Assembly: GCA_037349315.1 (NCBI GenBank)
Contig: JBAIAC010000033.1
Coordinates: 11,178,001 to 11,242,000 of the forward strand
DNA from: Chelydra serpentina
Lineage: Eukaryota > Chordata > Testudines > Chelydridae
DNA: 64,000 bases
Reading direction: 5' to 3'
Positions 33,016 through 45,304 of this stretch are shown piece by piece. The notes under the pieces were generated by a model. That model worked only from the letters and a program-made list of their open reading frames with translations. It searched no databases and was not told the origin of the DNA. Made by a program: the position numbers and the translations under genes. How positions within the stretch are numbered: the stretch's first letter is position 1; each line of letters begins with the position of its first letter.

Positions 33016-36000
33016 TGGCTTAAATGACAACAGGATCAGACCCTTAAAAAAACTCACTTAAAACTGTAATAAACAAAATCTCCACTATTTAGATTGGAGT
33101 CATGCTTTCTATCATGTAACTCATCAAGAGGTGGCATTGAAAAAGACTAGTGTGTTTTCTGTGCAATAGATTCAGCCCAGATAGGAACTTTCACTGATCC
33201 TCCTCTGGAGACATTTCAGCTCATCTGGCACAAAAGTATTTTGGCTGGGAGAGATGTTTCATAGTTGGTCATACCATGTTTCACTTTTGCAGTGGCTGCA
33301 ATGACTCTCTGAAATTACCTTTACAATGTATGAATTAACCATGGCCCCAACTGTGGAAATCATTTAAGCATACATTTAAGTGCTTTCTAGAACTGGAGCC
33401 CAAGTCACTGTCATGCAAAAAAAGTCACTGGATGAAGTTCAGGTTGCAGGCAGATATCAGAGGTTTGAGTGCATCTTACCTTTCAAGAACAGAGTTTAAG
33501 AAAATCAAATATCCCTCTAACGTTAGAAACCTAGGAAATACAGAGGTAAAGTTACATTTGTCAAGCAAGGCACCCAAACTACTGTAACTTTACTCTGCAG
33601 ATATGCCTGCCTCCATCTTCCTTTCTTTGCATGCAAATTATTGAAAATGTTCTGTAGCACACAGTGTGTTTCACATATACATTATATACAAGATGCCCAC
33701 TGGTCTGCAGAGCCATGAATACAGAATATTCTTCCTGCTCTGAATTCTGTTCACATAGAAAAAAAATCAATATTGAGATTTAGGCCCATGTTCTGTAATT
33801 GGCTCTATGTGGGTACAAGGGTCTACAAGTGTGCATTCAAGTACAGGATCAAAGCCTTAAAGAGAAAAGAAATGAGCATTAGTGTTGAGTGCTGTCTAGC
33901 TCAGGATTGAAGCTGTGATGTAAGCATGTAAAGGTAGTGTGCCTTGTTCAAATGTGTTAAGATGGTTAAGTTAAAGCTGTGTGAGGAGCCCAGGTTTTGA
34001 TTTGACGATTTAACTTGTTGAAAGCAATGTGTCTCATCTACACTACTCATTAGGTTAAAATATGTTCATTTGCATGTGTTCGCTACAACTTGCTCACACC
34101 ATATCTTTAGATCTTAGTCTAGACAAGATGGTGGGAGGTTGAGGAGGGGCCCATACAAAATAAGCTTCTCTAGTGTTTCAAAGGTCTGTATACTTAAGAA
34201 ATAACTTTAGGTCTTTTTCTAGGGTCAGGCAACATATTCAAGTATTTTAGCAAACATAATTTTGTGGAGGAAAGCAGTAGCTAATGTGAGTGAAATATGT
34301 TCTAGTTAGTTTAATGTACTGTTGGAGCCAGTTCTTGGCAGGTTTCAATTTTCGCTCCTTCCAAACCGTCTTAGTTTTAAATACTGTAGATTTTAGTAAA
34401 TCAATTTCCTTTAAAGGTCTTTTTGTTATCATCAAGGTGAGATTAGCATACCGTACCTCCCGTGCCCCGAGTCCAGAAGGAAAACTACTTAGCTTTAAGA
34501 TGAACAGAATGTAAACATAGTTACCAGAAAAATGCAAACAAAAATCAACAGAAACTTTCAAGTCTGATACGTTTCTACATGTTTAAAATCTTCATTTCCA
34601 CTTTATGATGGAAGTTTATCCTCCAATAATGTTGGTTACAACTAATGTCAGACACAAACCAAGGAGATGAGATTCCCACTGGGAGATGGGAAGGCGTGTG
34701 ATCTCCAGAAAAGACATTTAAACTAAAAGATTAAATCCATTATTAACAACAGGACAAATCTTGGTCCCATTGAAATAAGTCAGACTTTTGGAATTGACCA
34801 GCATTTTTGGCCCAATGAGGATTCATGTAGTCTAGGTCTAGTCTAGTTCTCTTCAGTGGATGGAAACAGTTTCTTCTGGTATTGCAAAAAAAAAGAAAAG
34901 AAAAGAAAAAAACAAAAGGGTGGGTACTGTAAGAAGAGGAGCCAGAAATAGGGAATGTTTCTACAGTTGTTGTAAATACTGACAAGAAGAATAAAAAAAA
35001 CCCTTCAGGTTGATGCTGTAATTCTCTTTTCCTCTTAAATTTTTCCATTACCCACAGCTACTTAATTTTTCCACAGAGCTAATAACTCTTATCTCTTTGT
35101 CCCCTGTTCCCACCCTATTAGAAGCCTCTAAGAAATGTAGATAAATAAACCTGGGATAGAGGCTTTTTTTGGACTTGGAGTTACTGAATCTTGATTTCAT
35201 TTCTTTGAAATTAAATTAGATTAATTTGGCCCTTAACTGTCTAATTTGGAAAAAACAAGGGTTAGTTATGTCAAAAGAATCAAAGTTAAAGCATAATGTA
35301 GTCATGCTTCATGGTTAACATGGTTAACAAACTCAAATTTCCAAACTTCTCTGAAATAATTAAAGATGAAGATCACTAAGCTTGAAACTATGGAAAACAA
35401 CATCAGGTCCTGGATTATTAGAATTCTAGGTCTGTCTAAAAATGGGTAGATTCATGTTGTAACTTGCCTTCATCCTTATTTTTGGCAGCTGTGTGCTGGA
35501 AATAAAATTTGACCCACCCAAATAGTTACAGTGGTAAAGATGCAATTAAATCACGTCTTTTGTTTTTTCTGCTGATTCTTCTCCATTTTGTTTGATGTTC
35601 TTTTGTAAAATGGCCTCAGTGTGACAATTCTGCTTTTACATATAGTTTCTAGAGGTTGGTATTTTAAGGAGTTGCCGCCTACTTATAGCATCCAAACACT
35701 CCAGAACCTACCTCTTGCATGACAAAATTTGATGAGTAGAATAGATTACCAACATTGGGAGATTACCAACATTGGGAGAGCAACGCAGGCCTGCAGTAAA
35801 ACATTTTTTTTAAAATTGTCAGTAAGTCTTGCTTGCATCCATGTTATTGCCAGTTGCAATTCATATTATTACAGTAGAGGTTTATATTTTATAAAAGGAT
35901 GGTGTTTAAAACAAAGAACAATTACGGAGTCCTAACTAACTCTACATAACCCCTCAGAGCTAAAATTCAGTGAGAAGTCTGTGATAGTTTAGTTCCATTT

Positions 36001-36117
36001 AGTGTCTGATCTGCATCTTGTTATGAATTTAAAATATTTCCTCAGCTGATGAAGAAACTTCGCAAACTAACAAGTTTCTTTTTCGGAGCTTATTTTGGAA
36101 ACTGACAACCTTGCATT
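33016..36117. other. No gene seen; minor simple repeats
   Basis: Holds a possible foldback scrap at 33343-33402, an A-rich run with 'aaaag' units at about 34888-34911, and a 17-bp tandem duplication ('agattaccaacattggg') at about 35734-35768. A weak pair 'catctacactactc' and 'agtctagacaag' at 34026-34128 may be a decayed MITE. No exon was identified. Confidence 0.45.
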
Positions 36118-36300
36118 ATTAGGGATAAGGTGGGTGAGCTAATATCTCTTTTTGGTTCACCTCCTGTTGGTGAAAGAGACAAGCTTTCAAGCTGCACAGA
36201 GCTCTTCTTCAGATCTGGGAAAGGTACTCGGTGTCACAGCTAAATACAAGGTCGAACAGATTGTTCCAACTACTTATGCTAAAGTATGTGCTATTTGTTG
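36118..36300. repeat. Reptile interspersed repeat of the 'caccaacttctgttggtg' family, copy 1
   Basis: 'Ggtgggtgagctaatatctc', 'ctcctgttggtgaaagagac', 'aagctttcaagctgcacaga' and 'gctcttcttcagatctggga' are shared, with changes, with the copy at 37841-38005. It is non-coding. Confidence 0.6.
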
Positions 36301-37684
36301 GATCTTGTGCCTCTGGGGCTGATCAGCCCAGTCAGTCTTCTCCACTCACTGAACTGGAAGAGAATATGGGGTGCTGATATTTGGTTGGGGGGGTGTGTGT
36401 AATTTCAATAAAACAAGTAGTAGTAAGAAATAGACAATACATTTAATAGCATCTTTGTATTTAAAATGTTCTTTTACTAAGTTGTCCAATGTGATTTTCT
36501 TATGTCATGCTGACCTATTGCACTTTTTTGGCCCCTCCTACTTTATACTGTTCTGTTTGAAAAGAACAGGAAACGATTCAGATAAAGTATCAAGAACACA
36601 TGAATTCACTCTAGTTATAGAAAGTACGTGGTCTCCGCTGTATTGCTCACTGTGGTCTTGTTTTGGCTGAAGAGGATATTTGGATAGGGAATCTTTTAGA
36701 TGAGCTATTGGTCACAATTTGAAATGCTTGGATTTTTTCACAGTTTACATTATAAAAAAGATGTAAAGCGTGAAAATCGCTAGTTGCTCCTTTCTCCAAC
36801 GGCTGCCTGACTTTACTATTCATTTTAAAAACACTTCTGTGGAACTAGAAATGCTGATTGCATGGCTAGATTATCTGTTACCATTTCAGCTATACTGAGA
36901 GATCAGCTTTCATGTACTTCAAAGACTGCATTATCCCCAGTTAATTCTCTTTGTGCTATGAGGTGTATTCACTTCTGCCCTCACCTGGACTCACACAGTA
37001 AAAGAGAATCTGGGAAAGGGATGAACCCAGTTAAGGTAACTACTGTGGCATTTCCTGCTCTTCTGTTTTGAAGGGACACGTGGTGTCAACAATAAGGGCC
37101 GACTCCTGTCCTGCTCCATCCTTGGGAGCAGGTATCTGGCACAAGGGTGCTCAGCTCTGGAAATACTGCTAGTCAGGACAGGATTTCACTAGGCATATGT
37201 GAAGCATGGGGTGTGCTCATCAGTGAAGGAGAAATGCTTATCTCCCCTGCTACCATGTGCTGCTGATGTATACACTAGTAGATGAAGGATGAGCTATGTG
37301 TCTGCTTGCTGGCAGACTTAATCTCCGTGGGGCTGTGGAGCACAGGCTGGCATATTATTCTAGCTCTGTCCTGCTGCTCTTGGGAGCCCCCTCTCCTACC
37401 ATTTGTGTGTTATGTATTTTCATGTATCAGAAGTTACGATATACTTTGTTTGAAAGACTTGTTTTGTTCTCTCTTTATTTAAAATAAGTGCAGCAAAAGA
37501 AATGTCCCCCAGAAAGAGCACAGTGTGTGTTCCTCTGTTCCATTCAGCTGTGCCTCATTCATAACACTTGCAGATAGGCAGACTCCTTAGAAACATAAGG
37601 GCGGGTACAAAGAAAACAAAGGCGTAACTGTCATTGGGTACGCACATCACAAAACCCTTCAGTAACTGGATGCAGAAGATGGAC
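36301..37684. other. No identifiable feature
   Basis: No supported gene. Overlapping 63-71-codon frames on the plus strand lack motifs. Confidence 0.4.
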
Positions 37685-37825
37685 TTGACTTCAGTAAGAC
37701 TACTCACATGAGTAAAGTTACATCCATGCATAAATGGTGACAGGATCAGGGTCTCAGAGTGTAAGCTCTCTGGGACAGACTTTCTATGTTTATGTGAAGT
37801 GCCTATCTTAAAAATAAATTTTAAG
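37685..37825. repeat. Foldback and SINE-tail scraps
   Basis: 'Acttcagtaagactactcac' with 'tggtgacaggatcagg' (37685-37750) resembles the 'gaagtcaatgg' family. 'Gtgtaagctctctgggacag' (37759 on) resembles the SINE tail seen at 21830. Confidence 0.35.
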
Positions 37826-37840
37826 TAATCTTTTGAAAGA

Positions 37841-38005
37841 GACAAGGTAGGTGAGGTAATACCTTTTATTGGACCAACTTCTGTTGGTGGCAGGCACAAG
37901 CTTTCCAACTACACAGAGCTCTTCCAGTCTGGGGACAGAAATCAGTGTCTGAGCTAAATACAAGTTGGGACAGACAGAAGTTGGTCCAATAACTTACCTA
38001 GCTTG
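37841..38005. mobile_element. Interspersed repeat with inverted ends, copy 2
   Basis: Left arm 'ggtaggtgaggtaatacctt', 'ttattggaccaacttctgtt' and right arm 'agaagttggtccaataactt', 'acctagctt' are inverted complements, with the body shared with 36118-36300. The arms suggest a non-autonomous DNA transposon, or a foldback derived from one arm. Confidence 0.6.
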
Positions 38006-38778
38006 GTGTTCTCAGATCCTGGGAGCAACAACACTGCAAACAAATATCCTTTTGGTAAGAAAGGTAAGGAATTCTTTTTAAATTATTTTTTAAAAGTTAT
38101 CTTGGTAACTTTGTTAAGGTCTTTATGAAAGTGTTTAATTTTATACATGAGTTCTCCCACTCCTCCCTGCAGCAAGAGTTAACTACCATTTCCATACCTA
38201 GTCTAACATCATGAAGCTACTTCAGCAACAAGAAAACAAACCAATTAAGGTTAAGGGAGGGCAGAGAGGTTTTTTTTTTTTTCAAATGGAAATGACTGGT
38301 AGAGAAAAGCAGTTTATTTTCAGGCTTCCAAAAGGCAGTTGCAAACAGTATTTTCCCCAGTCAACATCAAAGAGAGAGTACGATACGGTTTCTTAGTAAA
38401 ACAAACATTTAAAACACACAAAAACATTGCAAACAGTATAAAACATTGTAAATAGCATTTGGAATACCCTGAATAACTTAAAATCTATTAGACAGCAAAT
38501 CTACTCATGTTCCTTATATAGATTTTCCCAATTTGTTGCTCTTACATATTTAAATGCACAGTTGTAACATACCACTACATTATATGTGCTAAAACACATT
38601 CCCCTCTGATATTCTGTCAGAGATGATTTCTCAGTGTTTTAGTGTGTGACCATAGTATGTAGTTTGTGTCACCTGGACTCTTCAACAATTAAAGGAACAG
38701 CAGCATCTCATTTTTCCCCCAAACACTTTAGAACCCTGTTGGCAAACAAAACAGTCTGGGGTCTCTACAGCTAGCAGC
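38006..38778. other. No identifiable feature
   Basis: AT-rich, with a T-run at 38271-38282. No gene or repeat seen. Confidence 0.4.
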
Positions 38779-39370
38779 CAGGGCCGGTGCAACCACTGGG
38801 CGAACTAGGCAGCCGCCTAGGGCGCCAAGTGGTTGGGGGCGCTAAAAAATGTGCTCAGGCGAGGAGGTGGAGTGGAGGTGAGCTGGGGTGGGGGGTGCGG
38901 GGAGGGCGAACGGGAACCACTCCCCGCCCCATCTCACTTCCACTCCGCCTCCTCCCCTGGGCACACCGCCCCCGCTCTAATTCTCCTCCCCTCCCAGGCT
39001 TGCTGTGCCAAACAGCTGATTGGCGCCGCAAGCCTGGGAGGCGGGAGACGTGGAGCGGCGCCGGCGTGCTCACGGGAGGAGGCGGAGCGGAGGTGAGCTG
39101 GGCCGGGGAGCTGCCACAGGGGGGCTTCCCGGGTGGAGGGGGGGGCAGGGAGCTGCTGCAGGGGGGTTCCGCGGGTGGAGGGGGGTGGGGAGCTGCCAAA
39201 GTAGGGATGCTACAGGGGGTGGTGGGCAGGGGCGCCGACTCCGTGGGTGCTCCGGTGCTGGAGCACCCACAGAGAAAAATTGGTGGGTGCTCTGCACCCA
39301 CCGGCAACTCCCCGCCCGCCCCGGACCCGCGGCAAACTTACCGGGCACCGGGAGATGTTGCGGGGCCCCG
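38779..39370. mobile_element. GC-rich mosaic of hAT-like MITEs
   Basis: Begins CAGGGCCGGTGCAACC, a hAT-type terminus, followed by 'gcagccgcctagggcgcc'. An internal near-duplication ('gtgctcaggcgaggaggtgg' at 38851 and 'gtgctcacgggaggaggcgg' at 39067) lies 216 bases apart. From 39232 the text 'gcgccgactccgtgggtgct' starts the same family as 50478-51694 and 53212-53589, apparently nested and truncated. Overlapping open frames of up to 230 codons on both strands arise from the GC content and contain no domain. No right terminus or target duplication was found. Confidence 0.6.
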
Positions 39371-40245
39371 CAACCTAAATGGATCAACTGGCGTTGAGAC
39401 TACCAATGTCCTGTTATTTTTGTGCCTTCCAGTTAAGCAAGACAGCTGTCTCCCAAATTTTTTTATGGATTTTATATAAATTGTTGGTTTATTTGTGGTT
39501 TAATCAACCTGATAATTAGATTCATTTGATTTTTATATGGTTTCTATTTTTGCTTTTGTTGACTTTTTGAGTTCAATATAAAATGGAAAACCTGTGTGGT
39601 TTGGATGTTCCCTCCCCAGACATCAGGGTTCCAAACCTGAGAAGTCCTTGGAGTGAAGAAGAGGCATCTCTGTGACTTACCTTGTGGTGGTCCCATAAAA
39701 CTGACTCTGATGCCTGAACTGGAACTTAATGACTTACATATTGATCATTTATTTCTGTAAGCAAAGTGAGTTCCAGAACGTTGGAGGGCCTTGTGTGGTG
39801 GATATGAGCTATTCCTCATAATACGTCTATACTCCTTACAGAAGCTAGTTCGGGAATTTAGCATATAAACTAAAAGTAAAGTGCATTTTACATTTCTTGA
39901 AGTTGAATATTGCTGACTTCTGTTCTGCATTTACTGCCCAGTTAGAACCATCGTGGTCCATACTGCATCAGAAAATTCCTTTAAAAATTAATTCAAGGTT
40001 TGGCAAGTGTTTAATTTGTTAAATAAAAATCAATTGTATATCCATGCAATATGACATTAATAACACTCTGTTAAAGTACTATAAAAGCTGACCTGTGTAA
40101 CAACAAAAATGTTCAAGCTTCTTTAAAGATTTTTAAAAAAAGGAAACTGCTTGGTCTGCATTATGAATGAAGAGCCTATCAACAAAATTTAGATTTCCCA
40201 AAATGTTGAATATCTGAAACAAACAGATTTAACAAGACTTTTTGG
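39371..40245. other. No identifiable feature
   Basis: AT-rich. No gene or repeat seen. Confidence 0.4.
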
Positions 40246-40313
40246 GTGAAATACTGGCTCCATTGAGATTAATGGCAGCTTTGCCATTGATGTCAATGGA
40301 ACCAAGATTTCAT
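40246..40313. repeat. Palindromic short repeat ('gaagtcaatgg' family)
   Basis: 'Gtgaaatactggctccattg' and 'aatggaaccaagatttcatt' are inverted outer arms, and 'agattaatggcagc' and 'gccattgatgtcaatgg' the inner ones. One of the clearest copies here. Confidence 0.6.
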
Positions 40314-40939
40314 TCTGTATAGGTTGATGGTGGGAGACTGTTTTGTGTATGGTTCAAGGATTTCTACAGCAGTTGGGAAGGCAGAACTTTTACATGGAGC
40401 TGAGGACTTGTGAGGAACAAAGAAGGCCGGGGGGACTGGCCCTTTGTATAGGCCCTAGGGGGATGTGAGAGGGTATCCTTGTATGAGGTGTGTCAACCAG
40501 GAACAAAATGTGACCGCTGTGACGGTGTTCCCCATAAAACTTTATGGGGAGATGCTTATAGATGTATATATGTAACTAAAATATGTTTTATGCTACATGT
40601 GCCATGTAACATATCTCTGTGAAAGTTATGACCTACTGAATTTACTCCTCCTGTTTGTATGCATGTATCATTGTTGTAGTTGGAGTTATGAAGATTGGTT
40701 TTATATTTGCTGGTTTTGTACATAGCCTTTGTAAGTGCATGGGATCATCTTTGGAGCAAAGAATGCCTGTTAAATGCGAGCACTTGACAGACAAAAGACG
40801 TTGCAGACCCCAATCCACATTGGGGCCGGGTCTGGAATGCAACTGGTTAGACTGGTTAGGGCGCATGGGCAGGTGACTTGCCCATGTGATCCCAAAACTC
40901 CAGGGCAACTGGATCCTACGCAGGGAGAGGAAGAAAGGC

Positions 40940-40945
40940 TATAAA
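40940..40945 (+). promoter_or_regulatory. TATA box inside the long-inverted-end element
   Basis: TATAAA followed within about 30 bases by a T-rich 'ccattttgtcttcag'. The arrangement looks like an RNA polymerase II promoter carried by the element. No transcript evidence is available. Confidence 0.4.
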
Positions 40946-41370
40946 AGCCCTTGCAAGACCCTTCCATTTTGTCTTCAGCTGGCTAAAGGGAGAGGCTCTC
41001 CACCCCCCCAAGGACATTCCTGAGGGGAACTGAACAAAGGACAAAGACACTAGGGGGGTGTGAGAGGCCGCTGGGCTCAGCTGGACCCAGGCTGATTCTA
41101 CAGCCTGTAAAAAGGAAAATATCCGAATCCGGTGAGGCTTTTATCTGTGTTAACTTTGAATAGACATAGACGTGCGTGTTTTATTTTATTTTACTAAGTA
41201 ACTTGCTTTGCTCTGTCTGTCACTAATTGAACTCACTTAAATCCTATTTTCTGTACTTATTAAAATCACTTTTTACTTATGTTTCCTTGAGTACGAGTCG
41301 GTGCCGAGGGGAAAGCAAACAGTTGAGCATATCTTTCTATCTTTGAAATAGAAAGCGAACTATTTATGAG

Positions 41371-41401
41371 TTTACCCTGTATAAGCTTTATACAGGGTAA
41401 A
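41371..41401. other. Strong hairpin, 14-base perfect arms, 3-base loop
   Basis: TTTACCCTGTATAA and TTATACAGGGTAAA are exact inverted complements separated by GCT. It lies downstream of an 'attaaaatcac' stretch that could serve as a poly(A) signal. Its perfection inside an otherwise unstructured interior suggests that it was under constraint when the element was active. Confidence 0.75.
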
Positions 41402-41783
41402 ACGGATTTATTAAGGGTTTGGACCTCCTTGGAGTTGAGCAGCTGGGTGTCAAAGGCAAGAGCGCTTCCAGGGGCCTTACAGTGGTGAGTGGACTTGGTT
41501 CGGACCTGGGTCTGTGTTTGCAGCAGATCAGTGGAATCTGGCTCAAAACAGACAGGATTCGGGAGTCCCAAGCTGGAAAAGGCCTGGAAGCAGGGGCAGA
41601 AGCAGCCTTGGCACACCAGGTGGCAGCACCAAGCAGGTTTCTGTGGCCCCAACCCGTCACAGTGTCATAACTTTCACAGAGATATGTTACATGGCACATG
41701 TAGCATAAAACATATTTTAGTTACATATATACATCTATAAGCATCTCCCCATAAAGTTTTATGGGGAACACCGTCACAACCGC

Positions 41784-43519
41784 TTATTAACATAAGTCCC
41801 TGAAAACAGGTTTATGAAAGTGCTGACACAACCTTAGCTAAGTGGCACAACAACTGTCTCTTTTATTATGCCATAACTTACCTCACAGTATAGATGTGTT
41901 GCGTGATTGATAAATAAGGTATATTCCTGATATTATAATTTTATAACTGAGGAGGAGGGTTGCACTTACCTTTCCAGCTTCTCTAAGAAAAGATGACTTT
42001 AAAATGACATTGATTGCATAGATCTCTAATGAGCCACACAGCGCATGTTTTGACCATAATATAGGAAAACCATAAACTAACAATTAAAATAAATACTTAT
42101 AATTTTACAGAAGAACATCCCAGTGCTTAGTTTCCTAATCTGTTTTTGTAATTTAATGAATAAAGTGTCTGGATGATCATGTGTTACACTGTAATCAAAA
42201 CTTGTATGCACTCTTCTGCATTGAAGTTATGGTGTCAGATTCTGATCCTTATTAAGCTAGTATAAATTTGGTATCTTTGAAGGAGTCAGTCCAGATTTAC
42301 CAGTGTAACTGAGTACAGAATCGGACCTGTGCATGTCCTCCTTCATGTCCTGATATCTCAGTACATTTTTGGAGACATTTTATTTGAAATATTAATATGT
42401 TGGCAGGTATTGCTATATGATATGAGGTTTACTTTTAATCACGAAATTTAATATTGACATTAGTAAACATTGACATTTTGCATGTACAAAAATACCTTTA
42501 AATTATTTTCTTAAAACTTACAAACCCTGCTCACAGTAAAAACAAAAAAACCCTTTTCCTCCATATTAGAAACAAAAGACCAATGACTATAAACATGCCA
42601 ATTACAATGTATCTTATGGGACTGATAGGCAATGTAGAAACAGTCTTACTTTTAGCTTGCCACCAAATAAATTAGCCTTAATCCCCCAAATGCTGACCCG
42701 TTAAATACAACGTCATACCTAGCTGAACTGCAGTACTGTTCAGTGCGGTTGGGAAATTGAACATCATGGTGTCTAATGACACTGCTGAGTTGTTTTAAAA
42801 TTTCCCATTAAAAGCACAAAAACAATCCATGTCTCAATGAAATTTGTTACAGCAGTAAAAATACAGCATCCAGAATTGAGTTTCCTCTGCCAGCTATGAG
42901 AGTTAACATGTTTGGCAAGAAACCCTCAAAACTGGGCAACCACAGTGTTGATAATTGTGGCCAGAGTACATAAATCCTGGTAGAAAGCTAGATGTCTTTG
43001 GTTGGTTTCATTAAAGGCAGACTGGTCTGAATTTCAAATTGTAAAATATAAATTGCTAACATAAAACAGACTGTATTGTAAATGTTGTGCAATTTCTCTA
43101 GTTCACGTGTTTTGATAAACTACTATTGAAAATGCATTTCCAGCATGGCACTTGGGGATTTGAGTGCGTAAGCACTTCTGATATTTCTGTTTTATGCTAA
43201 TTTGAGGCTCTTAATGTCCACAAGCTTTGCTTCAGCTTTATCCCGCAAAGTCTTAGAATAGGAGGCGTTCTGGAGTGGGCAGAATTAGGTAGTGCGCGAG
43301 AACATCCCTTTCATCCTTGGAGACCTTGAGGGCTAAGTCTGCCTTAATTCACATGTGAAAATGGAATTTTGTTGTCTCCTCCAAGCTACCGATTGTACAC
43401 ATGTCAAAGCTACTTCACAATTTAGCGCAGTTGGTGAAAACCCAAGACTACAGTAATAAGATGTTGGAGGTCAAGTTTGAGAGACACTAACAGTTTGCAC
43501 AGCACATGCCCTTACTATG
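41784..43519. other. No gene seen; one palindromic repeat at 42233-42329
   Basis: 'Gtcagattctgatccttatt' and 'gtacagaatcggacc' bracket 'gctagtataaatttgg' and 'agatttaccagtgtaact', the 'ggtgtaaat' subtype of the foldback family. Otherwise AT-rich with no recognisable feature. Confidence 0.45.
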
Positions 43520-43646
43520 AGCCAAATCCAGTAGTCTTTCCTTAGTCCTTACTCAGGTTCAATGTCTACTGACTTCTATTTAAGTTCTTTCCTTTGACTT
43601 CAGAGGGAGTGTTTTTGCCTGAGAAGGGACTGCATGATTTGGCTCT
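43520..43646. repeat. Palindromic short repeat, long subtype
   Basis: 'Gagccaaatccagtagtctt' and 'tgcatgatttggctc' are the outer inverted arms, and 'ttactcaggttc' and 'gcctgagaaggga' the inner ones, with 'tgacttc' cores. Confidence 0.5.
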
Positions 43647-43677
43647 TCAATGCTGTTAATTCCTCACTTTACTAAGC

Positions 43678-43987
43678 ACGACATTCAGTAGCGCAGCCAG
43701 GTCCGGAGCGCAGGGGGCGTGGCGCTATAAAAAGGCACCTCCCCCTGTACTCACCCGACGGCGCTCCGGGTCTTCGGCGGCACTTCGGCGGCTCACTCCG
43801 GGTCTTTGGTGGTACTCACCGCCGAAATGCCGTCGAAGACCTGGAGCGCCACCGAGTGAGTGTAAGAAGCGGCACTTAAAAAGAAGCGGCACCGTTTTTA
43901 GTGCTGCTAAAAAAAAGGTGCCGCTTCTGCTCAAGGGGGAGCGGCTGCTCCCCCTGCTCCCCCCCTGGCTATACTACTGACGACATT
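43678..43987. mobile_element. hAT-type MITE with perfect 8-bp target duplication (element 43686-43979)
   Basis: Ends CAGTAGCGCAGCCAGG and CCTGGCTATACTACTG are near-perfect inverted complements, flanked by acgacatt on both sides (43678-43685 and 43980-43987). The 294-bp GC-rich interior includes a hairpin with arms GGGGGAGC/GCTCCCCC at 43935-43954 and repeated 'agcggcac' motifs. It belongs to the same family as 59382-59724. No coding capacity. Confidence 0.92.
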
Positions 43988-45304
43988 CACGCACCAGTAT
44001 TTGAGAGACATGGGGGAAGGAAATGCTCTCATCTTTTCATTGTTGTTGAGTACAATCACATGAAGATCCTAAATGTAAACAGATGTCTATTTTCTAAATA
44101 GTCAGCATATTGCTGAAATGTAATCTTTTCGTTAACGTCGTAGACAGAAATTTTATTGCAGAACATTGAATCTCTGGTTGTTTTTAAGCAATATTAAAAG
44201 ATCATTGCTATACTGAAACTGGGCAGGATTCCAGTAGGATTGCTGTGTTTTCTCCTGTCTGTGGAAGAAATGGGAATTACTGAATTTCTTTGGCTATTGA
44301 TACTCACGTTAGGGAGGGCTGATGACATGCAGGATTTAAAAAAAAAAAAATTCTACTGTTGTGTGAAATATGACACAATTATGCATAACTACCTTCCCTT
44401 GGTTAAAACCAGCACAGGAAGCAGGAGTCTATGGTGGCTTAGACTCGTTACACAGTTTTAAAATCAAGTCCCTCAGGCATCACTGAGGCTTTTTTTATTT
44501 AGGGTGGTGGCTAAATGAAGTGTCTTGGCAAAGTATAGCCACAGGAGTCCTTTTTGGCAGCACAAGGGAAGTGTGTATGTATAGAGACTACATTCCAATT
44601 CTAGGAAGAAAGTGGGGGAAATGAAGGGAAATTGTGCAGGGAAAATTAAACATAAGGAAATAGAGTTCCTTCAGGCACTGTGCAAATACCTTCGTTATTT
44701 TGTTCAGTAAAGCAAACTGTTTGAATACCTTGAGTCGTGTCAGAATCTGAGCATTTCACAAATGAAACGGTAGTTGTTTTTCTGTATGTTATCATGTTAC
44801 TGAGCCTGTTCTCTTACCAAAGGATTCAAGTAGCTCCTGTTAAAATCAAAATACATTTTGAGCTACCTTTCATAGTCACTTTTCCAATGCGTTTACAATG
44901 CCCTCCGTATACCTCATTTTAAAGAAAAGTTGGAAACATTTTTCCAAGTGATGATGGTTACGTTGGAACATTTGACTTCAAAATGTCAAAGGACCTATTG
45001 TTTGGGATTTAGTTGATTACTGTTTGTTTGAAAAATGACAATGAATAAACAAGCTCATCAGCCATTGCCACATAAACAATTCCGAATGTGGCAAGTTTGG
45101 AAGGACCTTATAATCGTGTTGACAAGTCTGTCTTCCTGTGATTCAAGTCCTCTGTTTTCTTTTGGGGCAGAAATAGAGAATGGGAGGAAAGATCAGAATA
45201 AATATGATATGTTTAGGAAAAAGCTGAATTTAACAAATGTTCAGTTTTTGTGGGGTTTTACTGGAATAAGTATTTTTCAAAACAAAAACAGTGTATATCA
45301 GACA
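43988..45304. other. No identifiable feature
   Basis: AT-rich, with an A-run at 44339-44350. No exon, RNA gene or named repeat. Confidence 0.4.

Larger units (their letters stand above)
40513..41783. mobile_element. 1.26-kb element with 115-bp perfect inverted ends and a 5-bp target duplication (element 40518-41778)
   Basis: Positions 40518-40632 are the exact inverted complement of 41664-41778, 115 of 115 bases by my reading. The ends are TGTGACGG and CCGTCACA. The flanks share accgc (40513-40517 and 41779-41783), a 5-bp duplication. The interior has a TATA box (TATAAA, 40940-40945) and, after about 430 bases, a hairpin with 14-base perfect arms at 41371-41401. A further 'cccgtcaca' at about 41654-41662 marks what may be the original right end, so the outer arm may have been copied there in inverted orientation. 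TG...CA ends with a 5-bp duplication suit an LTR or a Ginger-like DNA element. I cannot decide which. No protein is encoded. Confidence 0.8.

Noticed and set aside
38787..39479. 230-codon Gly/Arg-rich frame on the plus strand, with 150- and 105-codon frames opposite
   Set aside because: It lies in a GC-rich MITE mosaic where stops are rare on all frames; translations are low complexity and mutually overlapping.
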